This document shows, piece after piece, positions 1-10,649 of a stretch of 64,000 nt of DNA (the first letter of the stretch is position 1; each line of letters opens with the position of its first letter). Both the position numbers and the translations under genes were made by a program. The notes under the pieces are model-generated. The model ran no database searches and was not told where the DNA came from. It saw nothing but the letters and a program-made list of their open reading frames with translations. Source of the DNA: Chiua virens (lineage: Eukaryota; Basidiomycota; Agaricomycetes; Boletales; Boletaceae); NCBI GenBank assembly GCA_019787685.1, contig JAHNUO010000023.1:186001-250000 (forward strand), in the 5' to 3' direction.

Positions 1-1034
1 ACCCACATTTTGAACCTTCTCATCCTGTGCTTTGAACCACTTAGCCAGATGTTTAGAAATGCTCGGGTTCTTTGGAAACGTGAGGGCGAGACGGGTATTA
101 AGTCTCTGTGCACGGTTTGTGCTGAGACTGAGCCCTTTGGCAAATTCCTGTATATTTGGCCATCAAATGAATGAAAAGCAGCTTTAATCTCAACCGACGT
201 GCAAACATTTCTGGTCAGCTTCAGTCAGAGTTGATTTCGAAGACTCGTTGATCAAGTACTCGTTGACCTCGGTGAGAATCTGAGTAAAAGTTTCGTGAGG
301 AAACAGAGACATTATTCCGAAGGATCTAATGAGCGAGGAGGGTGGACAGGACGAAACCAGGATAGTTCAACTTGAAAGTGGGTCGCGACTCTCCGCCCCG
401 CGTATCCGAGTCATGGCCATTTGACTTACGTAATGTGGTCACCTGGGGGACTTAGAATCTATGAGTCCGGATATACGGTAAAACCACAGAACCACGCTCC
501 TTTTTCAAGACTCGTGTGCAACAGTACTCCGGTGCGCACAGTTCCACTCGAATTTTATTTCTTCCAGCGCTGCATAACCTCGCCCTGAAGTCGTCTGAAG
601 TGCTACAACACTATTAGGAACGTATCGGAACATCCGTCGACGGTCGAAACAGAAGGGGGAGGGGAACACACCAACTGGGAGAGTAACAACAGATTCAGGG
701 TTTCACACGACCGAGGCGATGGAACTGGGCGTAGCACCAACTCTTGCCTTACACCTAGAACCAATTATGATCAGCAATGCGATACCTCGCAACTCAGTGA
801 ACTCTATGAATTAGAATCTCAAGTTGGATAGCCTACGTGATCGCTGGTACACTTGTACTTGAGTGTAAACCAATGGGGTCCAGCGGGGCTTCCCAAGTAA
901 TTAGGTAAGCAAAGTTCGTCGTCCCAACCCATAGTGCACCTGGGGTACGTCATCAGCTTAGACTTCTGGTGGTTTCTCTTATACTCTTATACGCCGAAAC
1001 TTCAGTCTACTTACAGCTCTGTTCTACAACTGCG
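1..1034. other. No gene recognised
   Basis: No reading frame with a recognisable domain or convincing exon structure was found on either strand. It lies upstream of the copy A gene that begins at 1035. Confidence 0.5.
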
Positions 1035-2350
1035 ATGGAACCTTCCTATCGAATCGATAAAAACGCCCTCCTTGTTGTCGTCCGTGTACGAGCTGCACTC
1101 GCTCTGGTCCCTCGTATCGTTGGGATAAGAACAGCTTGGATATTCTGGATGCGCGATAATCTAGAACTTGAAATTGTAAGTTGCCTGTGGTCTGATTTGG
1201 AACCTAAGATCGCGAGTCCCCGCTTTTAGGTCCACCTTTCCGAACCCACTGCTAGCTCTCCACACCCAAAGCTTCTGGGGAGCTTAAAAGAAATGCTATA
1301 CGTTCACTATACGAGTGGGATAGAGGCGGATACGCTCCGCTTTGAGGAGGTTCGTGCCGATGATCCCTTGGTGTCTGGCCCAGAGTATGTGGAAGTACCT
1401 GAAGAGCAGCTACCTGTGCTCCAAGGTGATCTATGGTGGATGGCGTTGCCACCATCTGGTGGGTCGACTTTGCATTATTTTCTTATCGCGTGTAATTATC
1501 ATCCTTTACTTCAGTGAGTTTAAAGGAAGTACCGGCACCTTCATCCCTGGTCCCGTTGGATTCAGTGGCGCAAGGGTCTTCTTCCCAACCAAAGAATGTG
1601 CCGGATCAATCGGAGAAGATCACGCTGAAGCTGGATTTCAGTAAGTTGGGCAAGGTGCCCACAGGTGATGTTATAATCATTTGAGAAACACACTTATTTA
1701 TTGTCATGGCAGGGCAAAACTCGGAATCCAGCAAGAAAAGAAAGCCAGACAAGGTACTATCAGGCCGTAAGCAAACGCGACGATCCAAGCCACGCAGGTC
1801 TTTAGACAACGGTGGGGAAGAGCAGACTGCTGACTCTGACTGCACCTACCACCTCCACAAGGGGAAAGTAAAAAGGTTGCGACCTTCGGAAATCGAAGGA
1901 ACACGTGAGGGGATCCAGGTAAGCTTCCAAACTCCAACCGCTCCCCAGATCTGACACTTTCAAAGATGCGCGACACAAATTCCTTTGCTTCCCCGGCCGA
2001 GCCTTCCTCGCAAAGCTTGCAACGTGCATACCCAGTACGCGATGTCCACCAACCACGTCTCGTTGTTTCCGGTGAGTTATACATACATCTCTCCCCCCCC
2101 TTCCCCCTTTAGTAAATGAAGAAAAGACTCGAATTCCCATCTGCTTGGACCAGAAAAAATGGCCGAGACCCAGAAATCCGATTCGCTGGAAGGGATCAAA
2201 GAGCTGCAGTTGCCCTTGGCACAGTTGATGAGGCAGGTGACAGAGATGGACAAAACGTTAGCGACGAGTAACCAAGAAAAGGTTCACTTAATGGCCAGAA
2301 TCACTGCTCTGGAGCGTCAGGCCGAATTTCTTAAGCAGCAGATTCCTTGA
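1035..2350 (+). CDS. Copy A of a zinc-motif/coiled-coil protein, zinc motif decayed
   Basis: Six exons can be laid out: 1035-1175, 1230-1458, 1515-1640, 1713-1918, about 1966-2070 and about 2155-2350. The gene is a paralogue of the minus-strand gene at 5731-6940. Exon 1 is exactly 141 nt in both copies, and exon 2 is 229 versus 232 nt with the same phase. Both start with a helical region containing ALVPRIVG (copy B: DLVPRLIG). The second exon carries LLGSLKEMLYVHYTSG (copy B: LLGSLERVLYDHLTSG). The middle is Lys/Arg/Ser-rich and the C-terminus is a coiled coil ending near ARITALERQAEFLKQ. Where copy B has six ordered cysteines, copy A (about 1950-2070) keeps only scattered ones in shifted frames, so zinc binding is probably lost. 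Function is unknown. It may be a decaying pseudogene rather than an active gene. Confidence 0.5.
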
Positions 2351-3059
2351 CTTGGTGAGCGCCATGCTCCGCCGGCCGAAACCTTTCTTACCCACTCGCG
2401 ACTGATTTGCTCAGCTAGTCTTGTCAACAACATATACCAATAGAAATATAGTAGGATCCATAGCAAGAGCGCTCCCCCGTGACGTGATTGAACGTGACGT
2501 GACGACAAGTATATCCTCTCGGTTCTCACAATTCTTCTCGCCTTCGACTAATGTGTCTCCGATTCATCACTCGGTTACCTTTGTTTCCCCGCACATCCTT
2601 GGACTGGCTGAGAGTGATCGTGATGGGAGGAGCCACAACCCCGTTCCCAACAAAAGTGCATCTCAAACTTGTGCAATCCTATTTGTCATCTAAGCTTATC
2701 GTCTTCGCAATTCTACGTCGCTTTATGAATACTACATTTTGATACTCTACACACAGTGAAACAGTTACCCGAGGGTTGGATTCTTTACATTGCTTCACCG
2801 TGTCTAAAGTCCGTTTACAGCTGACGCCGGATACGGATTGCCATGCAGTAAGTCCCCTTTCATATTATTACACAGTGAATGTCATGATGCTTGCACTGCC
2901 TTAGATTGGTGTGCTGGGTGGAGGATGAATGCTGCCACACGCCGCGATCCGTGCTGCATCATACAAAGACATGCCCCACGAGTGGTACCCAACAGTTTTC
3001 ATGGTCTCTTTAAGTGTCGGACGACAACATCCCACAACTCTCTTGGTTTGGCATGGATG
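2351..3059. other. No gene recognised
   Basis: Short frames only, with no domain seen. It separates copy A from the phosphofructokinase fragment. Confidence 0.4.
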
Positions 3060-3318
3060 ATCGGACTGCCGGTGGTACTTCTGAACTTAAACTGCATCCA
3101 CCCTGAGGTCGACTTCGCCGCCATCGCGTCTCGTTTGCATGAGCACAACCTACAGGGTGTCGTACTCGGTGGCTTCGAAGCCTTCGACTCCTTGCTGATC
3201 CTGGACAATACGCACAAGTATACATCACTCAACATTCCAACGGTGCGTCTTCCGTTCATGGATGCGTGGATTTGATCAAGCAGAATGCGTCGGCGAGTCG
3301 GAATGAGTGTTTGTGCGG
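3060..3318 (+). pseudogene. Phosphofructokinase fragment
   Basis: About 85 codons resemble the C-terminal half of fungal 6-phosphofructokinase, the glycolytic enzyme that phosphorylates fructose 6-phosphate. Visible landmarks are VDFAAIASRLHEHNLQGVV, then GGFEAFDSLLIL, then LNIPTVRLP. A single-base shift near 3268 is needed to continue into DLIKQNASASRN, which matches the segment following the substrate site in the family. The long stretch between the LNIP motif and DACD (normally containing PATVSNN) is missing, and nothing recognisable precedes about 3060 or follows about 3318. This is therefore a short internally deleted fragment of a housekeeping gene rather than a whole decayed gene. No neighbour belongs to glycolysis. 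The identification rests on motif order read by eye. Confidence 0.65.
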
Positions 3319-5284
3319 GAGCTAGCAGTGGTCTGGTGGGCCAAGATTGGACGCCAAAGACAGGAGCGAACCACGTCTTGTTACGAAAGTTGGATCGCCA
3401 GCTATGGTTTGTGCGCATACATACCACGAAGCAATCCACAGTGTGATAATGCACGTCTTGGCAGAACGTACAATATCTGAACTATGGTGCTCCAACCCCC
3501 CCAAAAATGGGCGCGATTTATTAGTCATCTCCGCGCGAATTAGTGGTCGACAACGCGCGATGCAGTAGTTCTGTGCGCGAATCTTTGAGAGCCGTATGTG
3601 TTTTAGAAAAGTCGTCTAGTAAGGATGCGAGATTCTACAGAAGACCATTTGAATAGTACTGCCTATTCAACAGCAACTTCAGCGTCACGATGTCGCCCCT
3701 AAGGAAGGCTTCATCCACGAGGTTCTCCGTGCTTGCGGACTTCAGGGACCGTTCTTCAAACTGCACTATGCTATCCCGAAGCTATCCGGTCAAAGGTTCT
3801 GCAAGGTGAGGTCGGCATCGACTCGGACCTCGGCGATTCAATCCTCTCCACTGACATGCTACTTCTGGACAGCCTACCGACGACACGACGAGCCACGATG
3901 ACGACAGTGACTCCCCCTCCCACCCTCCTTTTCTCCTCTCCCTCTCCCTCTCCTCCTTGCCTCTTCCACGCCAACAATCTCACCCGACGACGATCCGACA
4001 CATTGTCGCATCGTCGTCGCGTCATATTTGTCTTCTTTTCATGTTGATTCAAGTTCACCCCGAGCCCATGCCACTGCCAAGTTCCAACTTGCCGTGACAA
4101 CGATAACGGCTCGTATGCCGTGACGACGACGAGATGAGAACGATTGCGGCGTGTCACTTCGTCGGTCGTGTGCCTCGTCCCGACTTCCCTGCTCTCTCCA
4201 CTGGCAACCCGCGGGTCAACACGCACCCGCACCCGCACCCGTTTCCAGGGGTCTGCACCCGTCGCGGGTACGGGTACGCACCGGGACACCCGGGGGTACA
4301 CCCGTGCAGTTGCCTAACTTAGTCTGTTACTGTTACCTACTTACCACCCACGGGTACGTCGAATTGAACTGGCGAAGGCGCGGCAGCACAGCGCGTAATC
4401 GCGACATTGCGTCGTTGTGTTCCCATGTGTCACAGGTTGGTACAGACCCGACATGCAGAGGAAGAGACGAGACGAACGTGGCACGTGGATGCGACGAGTG
4501 GGGGCGATGGGGGGCAATTAGAAGCGATGGGAGGCCAATGGGGGCAGCGTCATCATCGTGTCGCAGTGACGTCCGTCGTCGAGTTATATCGTCGTCGTCG
4601 TCACCTAATTGAATGGAGAGGGTGGGGTGGGGTGGCACTAGTGGCATAGAGGGTGTGGCACGAGGGAGGTGCCACCGTGACCCCGATCGTGTCGTCATCT
4701 CGCCATTTGTGGACTGGTGGTGCCGCGTCGGAAAGTGATCGTAACGAAGATAAACGGGAGGGGTTCGAATGTATGTTGGCGTCCCCGCGTCAACGAGGTG
4801 TCGTCTGTGGAGGTAGCCATCCAACGTTTTCTAGAGCGGTCGGGTCAACGAGCAGATAGGCCGGGACAGTGTTGCTTACCTAGGTGTACTTAGAGAGGTT
4901 GTTGTCATGTTCGATTTGGAGGTCTTCTAAAAGCCAGATCTTACTCGTCGGTGGTCGGGACACGAAAGTACAAGTGAGCATGAGAAGAAAGCGAAATGAG
5001 GTGCTCACCCAAAAATTCCTGAAGGTGTGATCGATAAAGGGCCCCCTTGGCCGCTAGCTTCAGGACAAGCACCTCGCCTTTGGCCTTGGAGTCATTGTAC
5101 ATGTCCAATAGTTTTCCAAGTAAAAGATGCATTAGGAAAGGGAAGGTGAATTCGATATTCTACTTACACCAGTTTGCATAATTATTGATACACGAGCGAA
5201 ATGGGAAAGATTAGTAATAGTCGCGAGTCATGAAAGACTTGGTAGAATTTTCCGTTCTTCGGCGTATACCTGCACTCTGCCATG
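3319..5284. other. Gene-poor stretch with simple sequence
   Basis: Long overlapping frames at about 3730-4860 on both strands come from low-stop, triplet-biased GC-rich sequence (many cga/gac/cgt words), not from a recognisable gene. A 63-codon leucine-rich minus-strand frame at 4941-5132 could be an exon, but nothing connects to it. Confidence 0.4.
4222..4330. repeat. CACCCG/GGGTAC simple-sequence block
   Basis: Tandem CACCCG units near 4224-4245 are followed by GGGTACGGGTACG and CACCGGGACACCCGGGGG tracts. The two halves are complementary in part, so a hairpin is possible. It looks like a G-rich intergenic microsatellite. Confidence 0.6.
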
Positions 5285-5512
5285 ATCAACTGAACATTAT
5301 CCCCAGACCTCAAGCTTGCTGCTATACAGCTCCACTACCAAGCCATCCTCAGTACCACACAAATTCTCGAGTCCACTGGCCTTTCAAGGCCGACTTTCCA
5401 GTGTATTCGTAAGCTCTACTGTGAAACCGGTGATGTTATGGCACACCCGCTGCATGCACTTATCGGACGACCAGGATCTCTCGACTTTACTGATATCAGG
5501 TACCATCACAGT
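5285..5512 (+). mobile_element. Tc1/mariner-type transposase N-terminal remnant
   Basis: About 70 codons read as the N-terminal helix-turn-helix region of a Tc1/mariner-like transposase: LKLAAIQLHYQAILSTTQIL, then SRPTFQCIRKLYCETGDV, then GRPGSLDFTDIRY. This is the order seen in basidiomycete elements (helix-turn-helix, basic linker, then the start of the catalytic region). No DDE catalytic part follows and no terminal repeats were seen, so this is a dead scrap. It is clearly different in sequence from the second transposase remnant at 14886, so at least two Tc1-like lineages have inserted here. Confidence 0.55.
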
Positions 5513-5730
5513 CGAGTCTAACCCTGTGATTGGAAGTAAGATTTCTTGTGAATAGAATCACATACTACTAGTACATTTGGTTGCAACCCTTCAAATGTGC
5601 TTAGCCTTGGGTTGAGTTGCCAGTGCACGTCATCGGATACATCCGTTGAACGTTCTAAAATTACAACATCTGCATGTTTTTATCCCTCTAAAACTGACGT
5701 ACAACAGCTTTCTACTTGAATCATCCACGT

Positions 5731-6940
5731 TTATCCACGTTTCATTCTCTTCACTTGAAGCTCCAGTGTTGCGATTCTCTTTAAAACACTTTCCCTTTCT
5801 TCTTTGTATGCGGATTCCATAGCTTCCACACGGTACAATAAACCATCGACTACTTCCCTAAACTCGTTCTCCTTGACTTGCACGCGGGAATCCTTGGTCT
5901 GTGCTGCCTTTCCTCGTTCATTGCGAATGAACCACACGTCTGAATATAAATTATGCATGGAATATGAATTTTATTGTTGAGCGGACTCACCTTGGATCTG
6001 ACATTTGAGCTTCTGGACACGACAACGGTGACACGCCTGCTTTTGATTTTTAGGCCCGGTGGGATTGGTATCGGGCCACTTGCAAGCGAAACCAGTTTGC
6101 TTGCATGAGTCACAAACCTGACGAAATTAAGTAGGTCGAGGAAGCGTTACAATCAAGCTGTACTTACCCGGGAGGGACCAATATTTCCGTGGTCATGGTG
6201 ACTATTCCGTTCGGTTCCCTCGTCAGGTTTTCTCATAGGCATCCCTGATTCGGAGGAAGTGGAATCCTCTCTTGAGACTATGAGATGAACTTTCTTTCGC
6301 TTATTGTCTTTCGTTAAGTCTGCTGATGTCGCCCGTTTCTTTCCCTTTTCAGAGGAAGCTGCGGCCTGGCTGGGACAGGTGTCCGTCGGAGAAATCTCTT
6401 CAAGTTCCTCGGAGTCTACAAAGGATCTAACAGGGCCTGGGTATAAATTTTTCACAGAAACTAGAAGATCGAGAATAAGTAGGGAATAAAGCGACCCCAA
6501 AGGAAATGCTCACCTGATGCTGGCAAGTCGTGCCATAGGAAATCCGTTCCCTCGAGCTTCGGGAGGGTATCCCGAGGTATGTCCACATAGCAGGAGTCGG
6601 TAACCTTGGGATCATCAGAACGCATGCTCTGGAAGTCTAAAGTTCCTGGCTCTGAGCCACTCGTTAGGTGGTCGTATAGGACTCTCTCCAGGCTTCCCAA
6701 AAGTATGGAGTGTGGATGGCACGAATCGGGGTCACCAACACTGATCTTGAGAGTAAAAAATTAAGGATGGCATCAGGAAATATGATCTGGAACACTTACC
6801 AGTTCGTCGTACAGGTGATCACGTAACCACGGAGCCCAGATATTCCGGTCACCGATTAGTCGCGGAACTAGATCGAGAGTAGCCTGTACTTTTGCAGTGG
6901 CAAATAAAACCTCAGGGTCTACTTGATTTTTCTGGCTCAT
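5731..6940 (-). CDS. Zinc-motif/coiled-coil protein, copy B (intact)
   Basis: Five exons with clean GT..AG junctions: 6940-6800, 6745-6514, 6460-6168, 6117-5991 and about 5956-5731. The frame is open throughout. Order of parts: an N-terminal helical segment (PEVLFATAKVQATLDLVPRL); a second conserved block shared with copy A (LYDHLTSG..DFQSMRSDDPK..IPRDTLPKLEG); an acidic/basic Ser-rich linker; a six-cysteine motif C-x2-C-x6-C-(16)-C-x2-C-x6-C starting VCDSCKQTGFACKWP; then a C-terminal coiled coil with a heptad-like run ending RIATLELQVKRMKRG. Two C-x2-C-x6-C halves resemble a split binuclear zinc cluster, so nucleic-acid binding is a reasonable inference, but function is not established. Start codon chosen because exon 1 is exactly as long as in copy A. 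Confidence 0.75.
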
Positions 6941-8989
6941 GGTGATTGTGGTAGTTCGAAGTGAATCGGAATCGGAATCGGAACAAAGTTTAAGATCAGC
7001 TCCCGTCTAACCCTTCCGGATTCCGACCCACCCGGATCAGTGCTAGTAAGAACTCGGACTTTCTGCATATCTACCGAGGCTTTTAGATTTTCATCCTTCC
7101 CCACCACTCCATGGTAATTTTATCTAAAGCATTGAGGCGAATGTCTTTTGTCTGAAAACGTTTGTTAGGAGGTGTAGACATGAGGAGAGGTGGACTGAAG
7201 CTATGAACCCGGCATGATATGTACACTAGTACTCTATTACCGACATTTCCTAACCGTGCTTTACGTCGGACACTTTTCTTCACTACCCGGCACATCAACT
7301 CTTTCCTCCTCTCGTACAACCCGTGACATCTCTCATATGATCATATCCACTTCTGGCTCGGTCTTGGACCCACTTATCGGTACAGCACTCTGCGAGCGCA
7401 TTTGTATTTTCAAGAGGTAATCGTCGGGACGATATTTATTGTACAAATAGTTGCACAGTTGCCCACTTGCCTGTCTGTCCCTCTGCTATGTCCCTGAACG
7501 CGATCCTCAGACCAGCAAAACAAGCATCCACTACGCCCGTCCGCCAGCGACGCCAATCACTAAGCTGGTGGCATAATAAAAGTTGGCGTTCCCTCGGCCC
7601 TCTGTCATCCAGAAGGGATGAAAGAGAGGGAGAAGAAATGTTGTGTGTGTGGACGAGCGTCGTCACGATGGGATAACGAAGACATGCGGGTGTAAATATT
7701 GATGTCAGTCACGTCATTCGTTGGCTCGTGCCTGTGGTTTGCTGAGCCAAGACGATGAGAGAAACGTACATGGGTATACTTCTGGAAAAAGGACGAGCAT
7801 ATTCAAGAATAGTCCGGGGTCGGCGAGAGTGAGGTATGCCTTGAAGATACAGAGGATACCAACGAGTAGAAATGACGAGTACAGTGGGTCGTGTCTAGAT
7901 ATCCAGAGAAGGGCAAGCAAGACAAAGGTAAGTAATGACCTACTGGAATTTGATACAAGTCAGTAAGACGTGGATCACGAGGTGAACCTATGACCGAAAT
8001 ACGTCAGACCTCCAGCTTCGAGCATCAGGAACCACCTACAGAAAATACCACGAGGAAGAATGGCCTGAAATGGTTTAACATCTCTGAAGAAATACCACCA
8101 CAAACCTGGATTGGGAGTCAGATCTGGCAGAGTCAAGCTGTGGGAGTAGGGTCGTTCACGTCACGCGCGCGGAAAAGTTTAGAGTCAATACGAGCTTGGC
8201 TCCCCACGTTTCGCGTACCCATCCCCAAGCCCCACCTGCTATCACTGAGGCAGTGCAGAAAAGGACTAGCCAATACGCGGAGAACTGAGACGCATACTTG
8301 TAGACAATTCAGGGATCACCCTTGAATGCTTGCGGAGACGCAAGCTGAGATACCGGGGAGGTGACCAACAACATCAAGACCGGAAGGAGTAAGACCAAGG
8401 TTGATATTGAGAAGCGGGCCGAAAATGCGAGGGCCAAGAGGGCTGCGGATGATTTACCTGACCGCAGGGAATCAACGTCAGAGTGAGCATGTCGACTCTT
8501 CGGAAACTCAGATGACCCACCTTCAGAGGCGAACATGAGGGTAAGGAGGACCGCCGTGTTCTCGAAAATGGAGGTAGACACGCGATGGACGGAAGAAAGA
8601 GCCTTCAAAGAGGTATGGATCCAGGAGGAACACTGAGACTATCAACCTGTCGCGGCCACTTGAGCTCTTACGGACGCGTTGCCGGGCATGCCATATGCGG
8701 AGCAGTGTCAATGCCCAAGCACCTGCCCTTAGAATAGGTAGTAGCGGTAAGATGGTAGAAAAGAGGGAGAGAAAAAACAGAAATTGGACCGAAGAACCTT
8801 GTCAAACATCTAGGACTCGCTGAAGCTCAACGTCGAAGTTCTCTTCGTGTTGGTACCGTGGTATGTAGTAGACACAATTTCGGCACTCATTTGGACATGG
8901 CCGGGCCCAGGTGGATACCAACTTGAAGGGTTTCAATGTTTGAGCTGTGGGTCGCATGCTGATCAATCCAACCCTTAGAATCTCATATT
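6941..8989. other. No gene firmly recognised
   Basis: A hydrophobic 68-codon minus-strand frame at 7714-7920 and another frame at 8309-8608 could be broken exons of a multi-pass fungal membrane protein (TLLRIWHARQRVRK near 8700 resembles the loop between helices in such families). The pieces do not join, and I do not call a gene. The stretch 7000-7700 shows nothing. Confidence 0.3.
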
Positions 8990-8994
8990 AATAT

Positions 8995-9245
8995 TGATGT
9001 CATGTGGTTAATCATCATATCATCGAATGAATCATATTCTAGATCACTTTTAGTTCAATCCGAAGCCTTCCGAACGTTCCGCAAGGTTTCCGCATCCGCA
9101 AGGTTTCCGAATCCGTACGCTTTCCGACAATTCTCGCTCTCTGACGCACACACACGTTCTCTCCTCACTCACTCGCTCATTACACCATCAATCGGCCCAG
9201 TAACCTTCCCCTTTCGCCAGTACAGCGGAACGTGCCCCCACACAA
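8995..9245 (+). repeat. Dispersed repeat family R2, copy C
   Basis: The segment with CAATCCGAAG..TTCCG..CGCA words, ending in CAGTACAGCGGAACGTGC, matches 30690-31045 (plus) and 33100-33450 (minus). The order of short shared blocks is the same in all three, with clear divergence. It ends immediately upstream of the HET fragment and may have truncated it. Confidence 0.6.
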
Positions 9246-9289
9246 CCGACATTCGTGATCGACGTCATTCAGTCGTGTCTTGCGGAACC

Positions 9290-10127
9290 TCCTTCTTGAT
9301 GTCATTATGTTGCCTTGAGCTATGTTTGGGGCACCGCTGTAGTATTCAAACAGCTCATAGAGAGTACCCAAGACCTTTGGAAGCCAGGTTCCTTGCGCTC
9401 GTTACCTATCCCCACCACAATCCGGAACGCCATAACCCTCGTACGCATCATTGGCGAGCGGTATATATGGGTCGATTCCCTCTGCATCGTTCAGAATGAC
9501 CTGAGGATGCAGCAAGAGGAGATCGTGCATATGGGAACAATCTATTCGAGACCTCTGTTCACCATCATCGCTGCTGCTGGAGGTCACGCGAACAGCAGCC
9601 TTCCGGGGGTTGAAAAGGGATCCTGCGAGCAAGCGCAGAAGACATTGAAGCTTGCCAACTGCGAATTCCTGACGGCTATCAATGTCCTCAACCCACAAAG
9701 CGGAATCGATGACATGCCGTGGGCACAGCGCGCATGGACCTTCCAGGAACGGGTCTTGTCCAACAGACTGCTTGTGTTCTTGGAGCGCCAGGTTTACTGG
9801 AACTGTCGTTCGACGTCTCTCTCGGAAGAGCGTGCCCTCGAAGAAGCCTGGGACATTGATTGGCATCGTTTGCCATTCCCTCAGCAACTCCTCGACGACC
9901 ATCTTTCATGGGAGCCTCTGCAATCTGTGGAGTATTGCCACTCGCACTGGGCCATCATCGTCCGTACGTCCGAGCACTGCGGTAACCGCCACGAAGTGAT
10001 AGGTGACACGTTTACGTACACGACACGACACCGTTTCGACATCTCGCTCGATATGAGCGAGGACTGGCGGGGGGGACACGTCGTCGGAATCGTCTGGCCG
10101 GATAAATTGGATGGGCTCGTATCGTGA
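9290..10127 (+). pseudogene. HET-domain protein, N-terminal part
   Basis: The frame begins with the canonical HET opening YVALSYVWG (about 9310) and continues through the family landmarks. These are a YIWVDSLCIVQND block, MGTIYSRPLFTIIAAAGG, NSSLPGV and a WAQRAWTFQERVLSNRLLVF block. HET domains are found in heterokaryon-incompatibility proteins of fungi, which trigger cell death on non-self fusion. No start codon precedes the first motif in frame, and dispersed repeat R2 lies just upstream, so the 5-prime end looks lost. After QSVEYC (about 9935) the expected YTQR..Y.SD block is absent. The tail (about 9950-10127) reads like a different piece of a HET C-terminus. The missing block is found at 13690, beyond a GMC gene on the other strand. 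Confidence 0.75.
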
Positions 10128-10649
10128 GTGTCCCTGTGAAGCGTCAGCAACGGCACTGGTCAGATCAAACCTGGGTATGGGAGGCGTTGTATGGGCTACA
10201 TTATCACTATTTGTATACGGACGCTGAGACCCAAATGTGTCATTTGTTAGAGGCTTGGGAGTTTGGGGAGATCTGAAGGGTTTCAGAGGACTTGGATTTC
10301 TCGAACATCAAAAGACGACGGAACATCATTACAATGTCGATATACCAAGATGTACTCTGGAGTATTTATGACTTGGATGCATACTACGAATGATCTTGAA
10401 GCCGTGATTAGGCTTGACACATAGCGTCGAAAGTGTTTTATCCCTGAATAACTCGTCATCTGTGAATGTATAATGTTTTAAGTGGAGACCGAAACGGCGA
10501 ACCTTTAGGGACGGCCATGCACTGCATAATGAGTTGCGAACGGGATCTGAATTGTGGTCTGTGGACAGGTATCGACACGGTCAGCGTGTAGTAATAACGA
10601 CCGACAGTAGGTAATTCCCGAGGTTGGACAATGGTATGTGTAAGTATGC
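10128..10649. other. No gene recognised
   Basis: Spacer between the HET fragment and the 3-prime end of the GMC pseudogene. No domain is visible. Confidence 0.4.

Noticed and set aside
3771..4824. Long overlapping frames on both strands (up to 176 codons)
   Set aside because: They are Arg/Ser/Thr-rich products of GC-rich simple sequence and are open in opposite strands at once. No domain or splice pattern.
7714..8711. Multi-pass membrane protein gene on the minus strand
   Set aside because: Hydrophobic frames and one loop-like motif are suggestive, but exons do not join and no conserved block could be confirmed.
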